10,188 nt of DNA from Cylindrotheca closterium (Eukaryota > Bacillariophyta > Bacillariophyceae > Bacillariales > Bacillariaceae), in NCBI GenBank assembly GCA_933822405.4, contig CAKOGP040002011.1, forward strand, positions 1,273-11,460, in the 5' to 3' direction. Made by a program: the position numbers and the translations under genes. Positions 1 through 7,377 of this stretch are shown one piece after another. Position 1 is the stretch's first letter. The number at the start of each line of letters is the position of its first letter. The notes beneath the pieces were generated by a model. The model worked only from the letters and a program-made list of their open reading frames with translations, ran no database searches and was not told where the DNA came from.

Positions 1-254
1 ATTTTTTGGATACGAGGCGGATCCGGTTCCTTCACTGATTCTCGATTTGGAGCATTGTTGATAGACTTGCCCCTTCTTGTTTGTTTGATTGCGTCGACAA
101 TTGCGGATGGCGGGTCGTCGTAATACTCCAACAGAAACTCATTAATCCAAGGATAATCAAACAACTCGGAGCAAATTAACCAAAAGCCCACCAAGGGATG
201 CTCCAAGCGTAGCCGTGGATTGGACATTTCGCCAGAAAAGAAGCGATTGCTCAT
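1..254 (-). pseudogene. C-terminal part of an unknown gene split by the YR retrotransposon (partial, runs off the left edge)
   Basis: An open frame runs on the minus strand from 254 through position 1 without a stop. The host portion begins at 242; the first four codons (MSNR, 254-243) lie in the B2 end of the retrotransposon. The visible part has about 80 residues: NPRLRLEHPLVGFW, then an aromatic and acidic stretch (SELFDYPWINEFLLEYYDD), then a basic RRGKS segment near the edge. It is in frame with the gene fragment at 7600-8294 when the element is removed at the shared AGYGATTG core, so I read it as the downstream half of that gene. The ATG at 254 is supplied by the element, and whether it is used is unknown. 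I recognise no domain. The coding nature is fairly secure because the frame is open and continuous with the other half; the function is unknown. Confidence 0.6.
242..249. other. Recombination core at the B2/host junction
   Basis: AGCGATTG here matches the core at the A2/B1 junction (624-631) and at the A1/host junction (7596-7603, AGTGATTG). A crossover inside this 8-bp sequence between a circular element and the empty host site gives exactly the observed junctions. It is the inferred YR crossover site. Confidence 0.6.
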
Positions 255-387
255 CCTTCTCAATCGCTTTGGATTTTGCAGACTCCAATTGGGCCTAAAA
301 GAGTTTCAATGATGTTTTTGGGCTGACAGTTGTTACTAGCTGTTGGCCCCCAGCGCAAGCGCTGGTTTCCTCCAAGGGTGAGGTGGG
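243..387 (-). repeat. Split direct repeat B2 (3' end of the retrotransposon)
   Basis: A 145-bp copy of the B repeat. It matches B1 (625-799) apart from two substitutions in the main block (both C/T at CpG), a missing 8-bp CCCCAATC-type repeat and a missing 22-bp block, with a slightly diverged tail (AGGGTGAGGTGGG versus AGGGTGTGGTGGG). It contains a short hairpin, CCAGCGC-AA-GCGCTGG. Seven bases (388-394) separate it from A2. Confidence 0.8.
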
Positions 388-394
388 ACTAGGG

Positions 395-625
395 TAATCT
401 TAATAACTATTTATTCCTAGACTTCAAATTCACTCTGTCAAATACAGAGCAGTCTTTTCAAAAGGAATGAGCTGCAACTGAGCTGCAACTGAGCTGCAGC
501 TCATTCACCAACTTCTTTCACAACCTCTTTGGTACGTAGCTTTCCACTGTCCTGCTACTGTACCTTCTTTGCATACGTACTTGGGCGTTCCGATCAGTCC
601 GTCCTTCGCTAGCCAACACCTGCAG
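395..625 (-). repeat. Split direct repeat A2 (internal copy)
   Basis: A 231-bp copy of the A repeat. It matches A1 at 7378-7597 with only three substitutions and one extra 11-bp unit (CTGCAACTGAG), which accounts for the length difference from the 220-bp A1. Its right end abuts B1 directly, giving the B-A junction expected of a circular intermediate. It holds two inverted repeats: CTCTGT/ACAGAG at 433-449, and GAATGAGCTGC/GCAGCTCATTC at 465-506. Confidence 0.85.
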
Positions 626-799
626 CGATTGCTCATCCTTCTCAATTGCTTTGGATTTCGCAGACTCCAATTGGGCCTAAAAGAGTTTCAATGATGTTTT
701 TGGGCTGACAGTTGTTACTAGCTGTTGGCCCCCAATCCCCCAGCGCAAGCGCTGGTTTCCTCCATTCGGCCATCTTGTTGCCGCCCAGGGTGTGGTGGG
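625..799 (-). repeat. Split direct repeat B1
   Basis: A 175-bp copy of the B repeat located just downstream of the recombinase gene and directly joined to A2. Compared with B2 it has 30 extra bases: an 8-bp duplication of the CCCCAATC type and a 22-bp block at 765-786. The stretch 800-811 up to the YR stop codon holds nothing recognisable. Confidence 0.8.
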
Positions 800-811
800 T
801 GGAAAAAAACG

Positions 812-1945
812 CTAGTGCCCGACGTGATCAACAAGAACATCGGTCAAGCGTTGCATCAAAGGCTCGGACTGTGTGTGAAGATATCGAAAAACTTCATTGG
901 AGCGCCACCGACCGAGTAGTTTGATGAGACTAGTCGGGATATTGCCTTCCAGAAGCGCGGTAACCCCGGTGCATCGAAGAGCACCGATTGTGGGAGGTCG
1001 ATCGACCTCCACGGAGAGAGCAACTGCTCTCAAATATTTTGTCATCATTCGATCTGTGACATTGCAAGGGACTCCAAACTCGGAGTAGTAGGTGAACAGG
1101 GGGGTGTCGCCAGTTGTGTGTTGACTCTGTTGAAGGTGTCGGACAATGGCAATCAGCGTAGCTGTTGGGTTGTCGCCATTTAATGACATGCCCAATCAGA
1201 TCTTTTTGTCTGGCACCGTTTTTTTTTGTTTGTCAAATATCAGACCGGCGAATGTCACAAGTGGCATGTCCAGGAGGCGAAGGGGAATGACGTCGCCACG
1301 AAATTCTGCGTCGTTGATATGAAAAAACACTTGCTTCAACTTGAAAGGAAATTGTGTACCCCCTTTTGACAGAAATTTGCCAGAACGTAACAAAAAGAAA
1401 AACCCCAACCACATCAATCGATGCATTAGCTTTGCGGCATGCGTACTTGTGGGTTTTTTGGCAAGCTTTGATGCTTGCCTTGACAAGGACTTGGGCAATG
1501 GGCGTACTCGTTGTGCTGCTGGATCCTCTTTCTTCCAACTTTTCAGCAGCGGTGTCCAACAAAAGTCCATTGTTCCTGGTGCATATCGGTTCATCCTCAG
1601 ATTGAGCAGTCCCAATGAGGAAAAGGCCTGGCCCACCTGGCGCATGGCAGCTTCAGCCGTTTGACCCCGGACCTGTCTCTTACTGGGGGCAATTTTTCCA
1701 TGTCGCCATTGGGTTCCAAAGAGGAGGATGATGAGCAAGGGATCGTCGACCGCTGACAATCCTGGGTCAAGGGTGAGGCTGTCGCAGAAGGCAACCCATG
1801 TGGTCCAGACAGAGTATGCCTTTGCAACTTTTGAAGGACAGACTCCGTGTTCGATTCTGAGTTCAACAGCACGGATGTCATCAAGGAGTTCACGGCGTTT
1901 GGCATCCTGTACAGTTGCCAAGAGTTGATCTGTGGATACGTGCAA
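812..1945 (-). pseudogene. Tyrosine recombinase (integrase) of the DIRS-group element, with premature TGA
   Basis: The product would integrate the circular DNA copy of the element by tyrosine-mediated recombination. The frame is open from 1945 to 812 (about 377 codons) except for one TGA at 1198-1196. Visible landmarks are a box A arginine in GFFFLLRSGK (about residue 187), a second arginine in GALRCTGVTALLEG, a tryptophan in LLGRWRS, and the putative nucleophile tyrosine in VFRYLH near the C-terminus. The usual histidine of the HxLR motif is glycine here. Reading past the TGA keeps homologous sequence on both sides; an ancestral CGA (Arg) would suffice. There is no in-frame ATG in the first 100 codons, and the 5' third overlaps the RT/RNase H gene by 349 nt in the -1 frame, so expression may depend on frameshifting or reinitiation. 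The frame ends in TAG. Confidence 0.85.
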
Positions 1946-3834
1946 TTAAAATATGAGATAAATTCGGCGTCAGACAGGTGCCACAGTTGGCTAGCATCGT
2001 CGGCAATTCGATTGTTCGTTCCAGATAAGTGCCCAATACGATGATGTGCTCTTTGTTCCCGCTGTAATCCTGCCGCTAACCGTAATATTCTTGCTCTTGC
2101 CTTTCGAGAGGTGGACAATCCTTTTGTGCGCCATGACACTGCTGGTGTGTCATCACAGCCAGTATAAGTGGTTTCGCCTTCCACCTGGGCGGTCTTTCCA
2201 AGGACAAAATGATGGAGGACGGTGCCTTCCAGCTCCAAGTCTGAGTTGGTAAGTTTTCCTGTCAGATTGTGATCGGAAATAACCTCTTTTTTCACTGCTT
2301 CTTGGTATGGTTCGCGCCAGACGATGGCCTCTCCATCGTCTGTGAACCACACTCCTCCCCTTCCCGACTTTGCCGCATCGCAAGCGCCAACGTGTAAGTC
2401 AACGCCTGGTACCAGTTCTTCAAGTGTTGTGGGGCGCTTCGCATGGCCATGAAGAAAATCTTGGAAGATTTCCAGTTGCTCATGGACCTCAGGAGTCAAC
2501 CGCACCCTACAATCCACCTGTCGAATCAGTGCATCCTGCAGCAGGGAGAAATGTCCCTCACTGCCCGACATTCCTGGCTGCAGGCTTCGTAAGACTCCTA
2601 ACACCTGCTGCCATCGTTTCAGGGAGACGCGTTTGCAATCCAAGACCTTGCCCAGGAGTGACAGGGCCTTGCTCACTCGTTTCTCTTTCAATTGCAATGT
2701 CTTTGTTGTCGCTCCCCAGTTCCAACCCAAGGCTTCTTTGATTGTGTGCCAAGAGGCATCTCCCTTGGCCATTTTCGATTGTGACTGTGGCTCTTTTCGC
2801 CACTGATTGTTGGTGGGTCGATTCGGTTGGAAGACCTTGTCAATGTTGTGGCTGAGGACGGCTCGTTGATTTGTCAAGGGATTGCTTGGATGGTCTTGGC
2901 CCATTCCAACAAAATCGTCCACAAATACTTCCATCTTCTTCAATGGGCGCTGGTAAGTCAGTGGCTGGTGAGATTTTGGTATAGGTCTCACTACTTGTGC
3001 GTCCCTCACTTCAAAGTCAGTGATGGCTGCTGCCTTTCCCAAAGGATGCGGTGGCACTCGCTTGTTTTGTTGCAAGTCAACATTTGTCAAGTCGGCAACG
3101 GTTTCCGTGAAAGCACAGAACCATGGAGGACTTTCTGTGCAACCCATTGGAAGCACAAGTGGTAGTGCAACCAATTGTGGAAGTCCCTCGAAACGCGGTA
3201 AAATGACTCCAAGCTTGAGTGCGCCGGTAGTTGACAGCCGGATGCGGTAGAAACCATCCGACATGTCGTTCTTGTACATGTAAACTGGCCCATAGTCCGG
3301 GTTTGCCTTCATGAGTGCCTCACGGATGCGTAGTGGGGCCGTGCCGAATTGCATGGCGCCCTCTGGGGCAAGTTTCATTGTCTTGTCATTGAGTCCCCAG
3401 AACGAATAATCAACAATCATCCGCGGTCTTCTGTTATCTTGTGGTACGCAGCCATTTGGAGAAAGGCAAAGTCCTTTCTCGTCCTTGATGGCGTCATATG
3501 GAAGTAGGATCCAAAATCCCTTCCTTCCAAAATCCAAAAACTCCTCCATCAGAAATTCTTTGAATTCGTTTGCTGATGAGTGACAGCCCCGAGCGACTCG
3601 CATGTCAAGTTGGCTCTGGCTCCATGGCTCCGAATGAACCACCACAGGAGCCCCATTTTTCATTACTCGGTGTAGCATTGGTGCGGCAGGGTGCGGAAGC
3701 TTATCAATGTCTGGTGCAGCATCATCTGAACGGAATAAACGAGCAGTGACTTGCCAACCGTGTTTTAAATAAGTTTCATTAGCCAACGCAACCAGCTCAC
3801 CTATAGTATTAGCACTACCTCCAATTAAAGTAGA
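1597..3834 (-). CDS. Reverse transcriptase / RNase H polyprotein of the DIRS-group element
   Basis: The frame is open from 3834 (just after a TGA) to the TGA at 1599-1597. Counting residues from the TTG at 3786 (729 residues), the reverse transcriptase shows HPAAPMLHR near 32, a conserved RPRMIVDYSFWGLN block near 121-133, motif A KNDMSDGFY (Asp174 and Asp177) and catalytic motif C FVDD (288-291). An RNase H-type domain follows with GACDAA (Asp470), NSDLELEG (about 514-521), GCDDTPAVSW (Asp545/546) and RIADDASQLW (about 593-602). The function is to copy element RNA into DNA and degrade the template. After LWHLSD a Pro/Ser-rich tail overlaps the recombinase gene; similar tails occur in related elements as I know them. 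The first ATG in frame is about residue 37, so the true start is unclear. It is in the same frame as gag, separated by two TGA codons. No inactivating lesion is seen. Confidence 0.85.
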   Translation of the reverse strand, partial: STLIGGSANTIGELVALANETYLKHGWQVTARLFRSDDAAPDIDKLPHPAAPMLHRVMKNGAPVVVHSEPWSQSQLDMRVARGCHSSANEFKEFLMEEFLDFGRKGFWILLPYDAIKDEKGLCLSPNGCVPQDNRRPRMIVDYSFWGLNDKTMKLAPEGAMQFGTAPLRIREALMKANPDYGPVYMYKNDMSDGFYRIRLSTTGALKLGVILPRFEGLPQLVALPLVLPMGCTESPPWFCAFTETVADLTNVDLQQNKRVPPHPLGKAAAITDFEVRDAQVVRPIPKSHQPLTYQRPLKKMEVFVDDFVGMGQDHPSNPLTNQRAVLSHNIDKVFQPNRPTNNQWRKEPQSQSKMAKGDASWHTIKEALGWNWGATTKTLQLKEKRVSKALSLLGKVLDCKRVSLKRWQQVLGVLRSLQPGMSGSEGHFSLLQDALIRQVDCRVRLTPEVHEQLEIFQDFLHGHAKRPTTLEELVPGVDLHVGACDAAKSGRGGVWFTDDGEAIVWREPYQEAVKKEVISDHNLTGKLTNSDLELEGTVLHHFVLGKTAQVEGETTYTGCDDTPAVSWRTKGLSTSRKARARILRLAAGLQREQRAHHRIGHLSGTNNRIADDASQLWHLSDAEFISYFNCTYPQINSWQLYRMPNAVNSLMTSVLLNSESNTESVLQKLQRHTLSGPHGLPSATASPLTQDCQRSTIPCSSSSSLEPNGDMEKLPPVRDRSGVKRLKLPCARWARPFPHWDCSI

Positions 3835-3837
3835 TCA

Positions 3838-3897
3838 TAACAAAAGTGGGTCCGATTGAGATGGCCTGCAAGAATCCGATGATTCCCGGCCTCCATC
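3838..3897 (-). other. Spacer between gag and RT, open apart from two flanking TGA codons
   Basis: The gag stop (TGA, 3900-3898) and the stop just before the RT frame (TGA, 3837-3835) lie in the same reading frame, with 20 sense codons between them. The layout permits UGA readthrough, or loss of an ancestral Gag-RT fusion through two CGA to TGA changes. Confidence 0.5.
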
Positions 3898-4158
3898 TCA
3901 CTTATTCTTATTTACATAATCCTTCATTGCGGTTGCTTCCTCGTCAGTCAGCTTACAATGGGAATGCTTACGTTCACAGTTCTCCTTGCATTCGCCCTTT
4001 GTGTGCCAAATGAGGCACAGTTCCCTTCCGTTGGCGTGCTTTGGAGGCTGTTCGCCTGTCCGTTTGATTAACTCAGTAGTAGTTTGTCCGGTGTAGCGAT
4101 GTTCTTCGTTCATGTCAGGATTTTTTACTGATTTGCCCAGGCTCTTCTTCTGGGACAT
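3898..4158 (-). pseudogene. Gag C-terminal part with zinc-knuckle-like motif
   Basis: This is the C-terminal 86 residues of the element's Gag (nucleocapsid part), cut off from the rest by the 4152-5574 insertion. The key motif is CLIWHTKGECKENCERKH, that is C-x8-C-x3-C-x3-H, a CCCH-type knuckle expected to bind element RNA. It is followed by HCKLTDEE, a pattern I associate with Gag C-termini of algal retroelements. The upstream part is Lys-rich and hydrophilic. The apparent ATG at 4158 lies at the edge of the insertion's inverted repeat and is probably fortuitous, so the native start is the gag ATG at 7338. The stop is TGA at 3900-3898, in frame with the RT gene downstream. Confidence 0.7.
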
Positions 4159-4260
4159 GCCGAAAAAATCTGTAACTGATTTTTTTGGTCAAAAATGGCA
4201 CTCCTTCCAGAAGGAGAAAAGCGAGCCATTGTCCTTCCGCCAGTGCGAGAAATTGCAAAA

Positions 4261-4468
4261 GGCCTCAAATATCTGTAGATGGTCGTGTAAACTCAGGAAA
4301 ACCTGTAAATGGTCGTGAAAATCGAAAATTCTCTGTAGATAATTGTGATTGTGAACCAATAACTAGTACTTAACAAACCCACGACCATCTACAGAGAATC
4401 TTCGATCTTCACGATTATCTACAGGTTTTTTCCTGAGTTTTCACGACCATCTACAGGTTTTTAAGGCC
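4261..4468. repeat. Hairpin unit 1 of the foldback array
   Basis: The motif CTGTAGATGGTCGTG occurs forward at 4273, 4303 and 4333 and inverted at 4380, 4410 and 4442. The arms of about 88 bp pair with each other, including the unit-specific spacers (ACTCAGGAAAACC against GGTTTTTTCCTGAGT) and the outermost GGCC. The loop is centred near 4360 (ACCAATAACTAGTACTTAAC). This unit is the most diverged from the others. Confidence 0.85.
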
Positions 4469-4524
4469 TATTTCATTTAAAGCGCCACCTTATATTACTT
4501 AACAACAGTCGCGTAGAACAAGAA

Positions 4525-4713
4525 ATTCTCTGTAGATGATCGTGAAGACAAAAGGTTCTCTGTAGATGGTCGTGAAAGTTCAAAAATCTCTGTAGATAAT
4601 CGTGGAATTGAACCAATAAGTATTACTTAACAAGTTCCACGATCATCTACAGAGAATTTTGAATTTTCACGACCATCTACAGAGAATTTTTTGTCTTCAC
4701 GATCATCTACAGG
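4525..4713. repeat. Hairpin unit 2 of the foldback array
   Basis: Forward motifs lie at 4530, 4560 and 4590 and inverted motifs at 4638, 4668 and 4698, all spaced exactly 30 bp. The spacers also pair (GAAGACAAAA against TTTTTTGTCTTC). The loop contains the near-palindrome TAAGTATTACTTA. Confidence 0.85.
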
Positions 4714-4756
4714 TAATTTTCATTTAACGCGCCATCACCTTATATACAACAAAAGT

Positions 4757-4939
4757 CTGTAGGTGATCGTGAAGATTCAAAATTCTCTGTAGATGGTCGT
4801 GAAAATTCAAAAATCTCTGTAGATAATCGTGGAATTGAACCGATAAGTGTTACTTAACAAGTTTCACGATTATCTACAGAGAATTTTGAATTTTCACGAC
4901 CATCTACAGAGAGTTTTTTGTCTTCACGATCATCTACAG
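4757..4939. repeat. Hairpin unit 3 of the foldback array
   Basis: Forward motifs lie at 4757, 4787 and 4817 and inverted motifs at 4865, 4895 and 4925, spaced exactly 30 bp. The unit starts 227 bp after unit 2 and shares its linker (ATTTAACGCGCCA...CTTA.ATA), so the units form a tandem array. Confidence 0.85.
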
Positions 4940-4983
4940 GTAATTTTCATTTAACGCGCCACCACCTTACATATAACAAAAGT

Positions 4984-5159
4984 CTGTAGTTGATCGTGAA
5001 GATTCAAAGTTCTCTGTCGATGGTTGTCAAAAATCTCTGTAGATAATCGTAGAATTGAACCAATAAGTATTACTTAACAAGTTTCACGATTTTCTACAGA
5101 GAATTTTGATTTTTTTGCGATCATTTACAGAGAAGTTTGAATCTTCACCATAATTGTAA
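4984..5159. repeat. Hairpin unit 4 of the foldback array (degenerate)
   Basis: It starts 227 bp after unit 3. Forward motifs lie at 4984, 5014 (mutated) and 5037, the last shifted by a 7-bp loss. Inverted motifs lie at 5085, 5115 (mutated) and about 5145 (barely recognisable). This outermost unit has decayed most on its right side. Confidence 0.75.
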
Positions 5160-5426
5160 TTTTCCAATTTGTCTGCAAGCGCAACCAGGTGCAGGGGGTG
5201 GGACTTCTTCAAGCGCAACCGTGGATTGATGGGACCTCTGCAGAGGCAACCGCGCCTGTCTATTGACAACTTTGGCTCGCGATCAAAATGTACTTTTTTA
5301 AAGGATTGAATGAAACCTCTCAATCAAAACCGCGGGACCGCTTTTGAGACCAAGATATTTTTGACATTTAAGAAGAGAAAAAATCAATAAACAAATGAAT
5401 TTTTCTATTAGAGGTCTATTTCTATT
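5160..5426. other. Non-coding part of the foldback insertion
   Basis: No credible gene is seen. The minus strand has an open stretch without a proper ATG that contains NPRLRL, the same six residues as the split host gene at the left edge. The DNA at about 5207-5228 matches 207-228 at 19 of 22 bases, all differences being transitions. Two copies of AAGCGCAACC lie near 5177 and 5211. From about 5345 to 5426 the sequence is A/T-rich and featureless. Confidence 0.5.
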
Positions 5427-5511
5427 CCTTTAGGCCTGTTCCATCGACGAGCGGAACACCAAGTGAAACCTTTAGGCCTGTTCCCGTCGACAAGCGGACC
5501 GCCAAGGGAAA
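5427..5511. repeat. 42-bp tandem duplication
   Basis: CCTTTAGGCCTGTTCC begins both copies (5427 and 5469), followed by similar GTCGACRAGCGG and CCAAG blocks. Two copies with a period of 42-43 bp and several substitutions lie near the right end of the foldback insertion. Confidence 0.75.
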
Positions 5512-5567
5512 TACATATCTTCCTGCGGCAGGGGGTGCTTTGGTTGAAATCTACAGATTTTTTCGGG

Positions 5568-7338
5568 ATGTCCCTGGGCCCTTTCCTTCTCTCTCTTCAG
5601 CTGACTCTCTGTCTTGTCTCCTGTTCCACCAGGTCCTACAGGGTCCTTGGCGACAACAAACAAGCTTGACTCTGGTAGGCTTCCTCCATGGTAGCATGTC
5701 TCCATGTAGGTGCCCAAGTCTGGTAGGTTTTCTTCTGCGTTTGTGCCGGACCTCACCAAATGCTCAAAGTAACGATGATCAATTCGGGAATAGATTCCGA
5801 AGAGAAAACGCTCGAGTGCTCGCTCCTGTTGGGACACTCCCATTTTTCTTGCGATCAAATCCACATTCTTTGCAAACTTTTCGTACACGGCTGTCAGTGG
5901 ATGTGTTTTTCCAAACACTACAAGGTAGAATACCCGCATACTATTGACCATCTCACGGAACTGCATGGGATCCCTTGGGAAGATAGCGTGCTTGATCTTG
6001 TCGTGGGCTTGATGATCCTTCATTGACGCGGTCGTCTTTTCGCCCGTCAACCAGTAATCGCTCTTGTTGTAATCGTTGATCGCGTTTGCATTTTTGTAGT
6101 GCTGGAAACAGACACTATTAAACACGTTCAACCCCTTTTCAACGTCGCCGCGCGAACAAAATTCCAATTCCACCAGGCTCTTGATTACTCGGGCTGAAAC
6201 GATGAATTCCAAATTGAGGTTCAGTTTTTCGGCCTCATCATCCAGCAGGGACTGCACAATTCCAATTGATTCGTGCTTCTTACACTTTGCTAGCTCGTGC
6301 CAGAGGGTGGGAAGCTGAGCTGAGGTCGTAGTACCAGCAACTCTCTTCAGATAGGAGAGTCTTGTGGGCCACTTCTTTTCCACTGTATTTGGGGGCACCT
6401 TGTCCGATGCTTGTCCATGGATGCCCGCTACCACTACCTCCAAAAGCGATTCCACGGAGGTCTTTGTTGTCTTATTACTCTCCTCCACGGCTGCCAAGGT
6501 CTTGGTGAGCAGTTCGTAGGTCTTGTCGGGGGAATCTCCAATTGAGTCCTCCAAGTCCAATCTGGCAAAATCTGAATTGATTTCTCCAGAGACCCAGCGT
6601 CGGGCAGATGTCGCAGTGAGAACAGCAGGTTCTCCAACGTTCTTCAAAAGCTGATCTCTCCCGATGACCGTGTTCGCCACGCGCCAATGGTCCACAAAGT
6701 GCCGGAACTTTTCATGCACTTCTCGTCGCTGTTGGCGAGAATCTTGATTCTGTCAATCACCAATCGCAAGACTTCGCGTGCCAACGATCCGTCCCAAGCG
6801 ATATCCAAGAACTCCTTGGGAATGGGCATTCGCTTGCGTGTAACCAGTAGGTCGTATGCTGTCACAGGATCTTCGTCAGTGATATCCTCCATCACGAACA
6901 GCTTGGAGTGATATTGCTCCAGCGCCTCGTTTATCAACCACGCCTCCAACTTTGGAACCTTAACCGGATTGGTTTTTGAGAAGGCCTTTGCCGGCCAAGA
7001 GAATGCCAGTGGGTCGCTCCCGTTCTCCAGAACGTCATGGTCCAGCACGTACAACTTATCAAAATGCTGCTCTTTCTTTTCGCCAACCGTCATGTACCTA
7101 ATCATTGGACAATTCCAAAAATTAAAGTTGTTCACCTGTTCCTTGGGCCATCCCGTGTACCAGGCGGGGGCGCCTCCTTGCACACCCTTTTCGACAAGGC
7201 TGTTTAGATCTTGCAACTGAAGGTCCTTGGTGGGATCAAAGGCATCGAGGACCGCCTTGGAATCATGGTTTGGGAGCTCGCCTGGGTGGTGAGATAGCAG
7301 TAGCTCTTTTTGCGCACGGTGAAGTCCGTAATGGTCAT
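5568..7338 (-). pseudogene. Gag N-terminal and central part, frameshifted and interrupted
   Basis: This would be the capsid protein of the DIRS-group element. I place the start at the ATG at 7338 (MTITDFTVRKKSYCYLTTQ), the first good start after A1. A one-base loss near 7290-7280 moves the frame to one that continues as GELPNHDSKAVLDAFDPTK and on to about 6722. There a second frameshift (at ...ILANSDE / VHEKFRHFVDHW...) leads into a frame open to 5472, whose native part ends near the foldback insertion at about 5568 (...REKERAQGHPEK). The central part is helical and charged, as expected of a retroelement Gag, with no enzymatic motif. The zinc-knuckle C-terminus lies beyond the insertion at 4158-3898. 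Assignment rests on position between A1 and RT, the detached knuckle and similarity to algal Gag proteins I know. About 600 residues are present here in three frames. Confidence 0.7.
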
Positions 7339-7377
7339 GATGATGGGTGTTACAGGTAGAAGAGCCGTGTGCTTTCC

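Larger units (their letters stand above)
4152..5574. mobile_element. Foldback/MITE-like insertion inside gag, with tandem hairpin array
   Basis: The ends are inverted repeats of 23 bp with one mismatch: 4152-4174 (GGGACATGCCGAAAAAATCT...) against the complement of 5552-5574. Gag coding sequence lies on both sides, which makes this a secondary insertion. I could not find a convincing target-site duplication; because the inverted match extends into what looks like gag, the exact boundary is uncertain by about 10 bp. It carries no credible gene. Contents in order are a spacer, four hairpin units (4261-5159), a non-coding stretch with two AAGCGCAACC repeats, and a 42-bp tandem duplication (5427-5511). 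Being non-coding with inverted ends, it would be a non-autonomous foldback or MITE-type element mobilised in trans. This is an inference from structure only. Confidence 0.6.

Noticed and set aside
1196..1198. Selenocysteine or reassigned UGA
   Set aside because: The aligned position would be Arg rather than Cys, no selenocysteine-type RNA element was recognised, and CpG decay explains it more simply.
4261..5159. CRISPR array
   Set aside because: The repeats have a regular period, but they occur in both orientations, the spacers are similar to each other and pair with opposite spacers, and the surroundings are eukaryotic retroelements without cas genes.
5084..5323. A 79-codon open frame in the foldback insertion as a gene
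   Set aside because: It has no ATG start and overlaps the decayed hairpin unit 4. Only a short NPRLRL match gives it interest.
4145..5580. Target-site duplication around the foldback insertion
   Set aside because: The flanks share only inverted, not direct, similarity. Short CTGGG matches are not adjacent to the ends.
6700..6730. Programmed ribosomal frameshift in gag
   Set aside because: There is no slippery heptamer at the break, and a second frameshift near 7285 points to decay.
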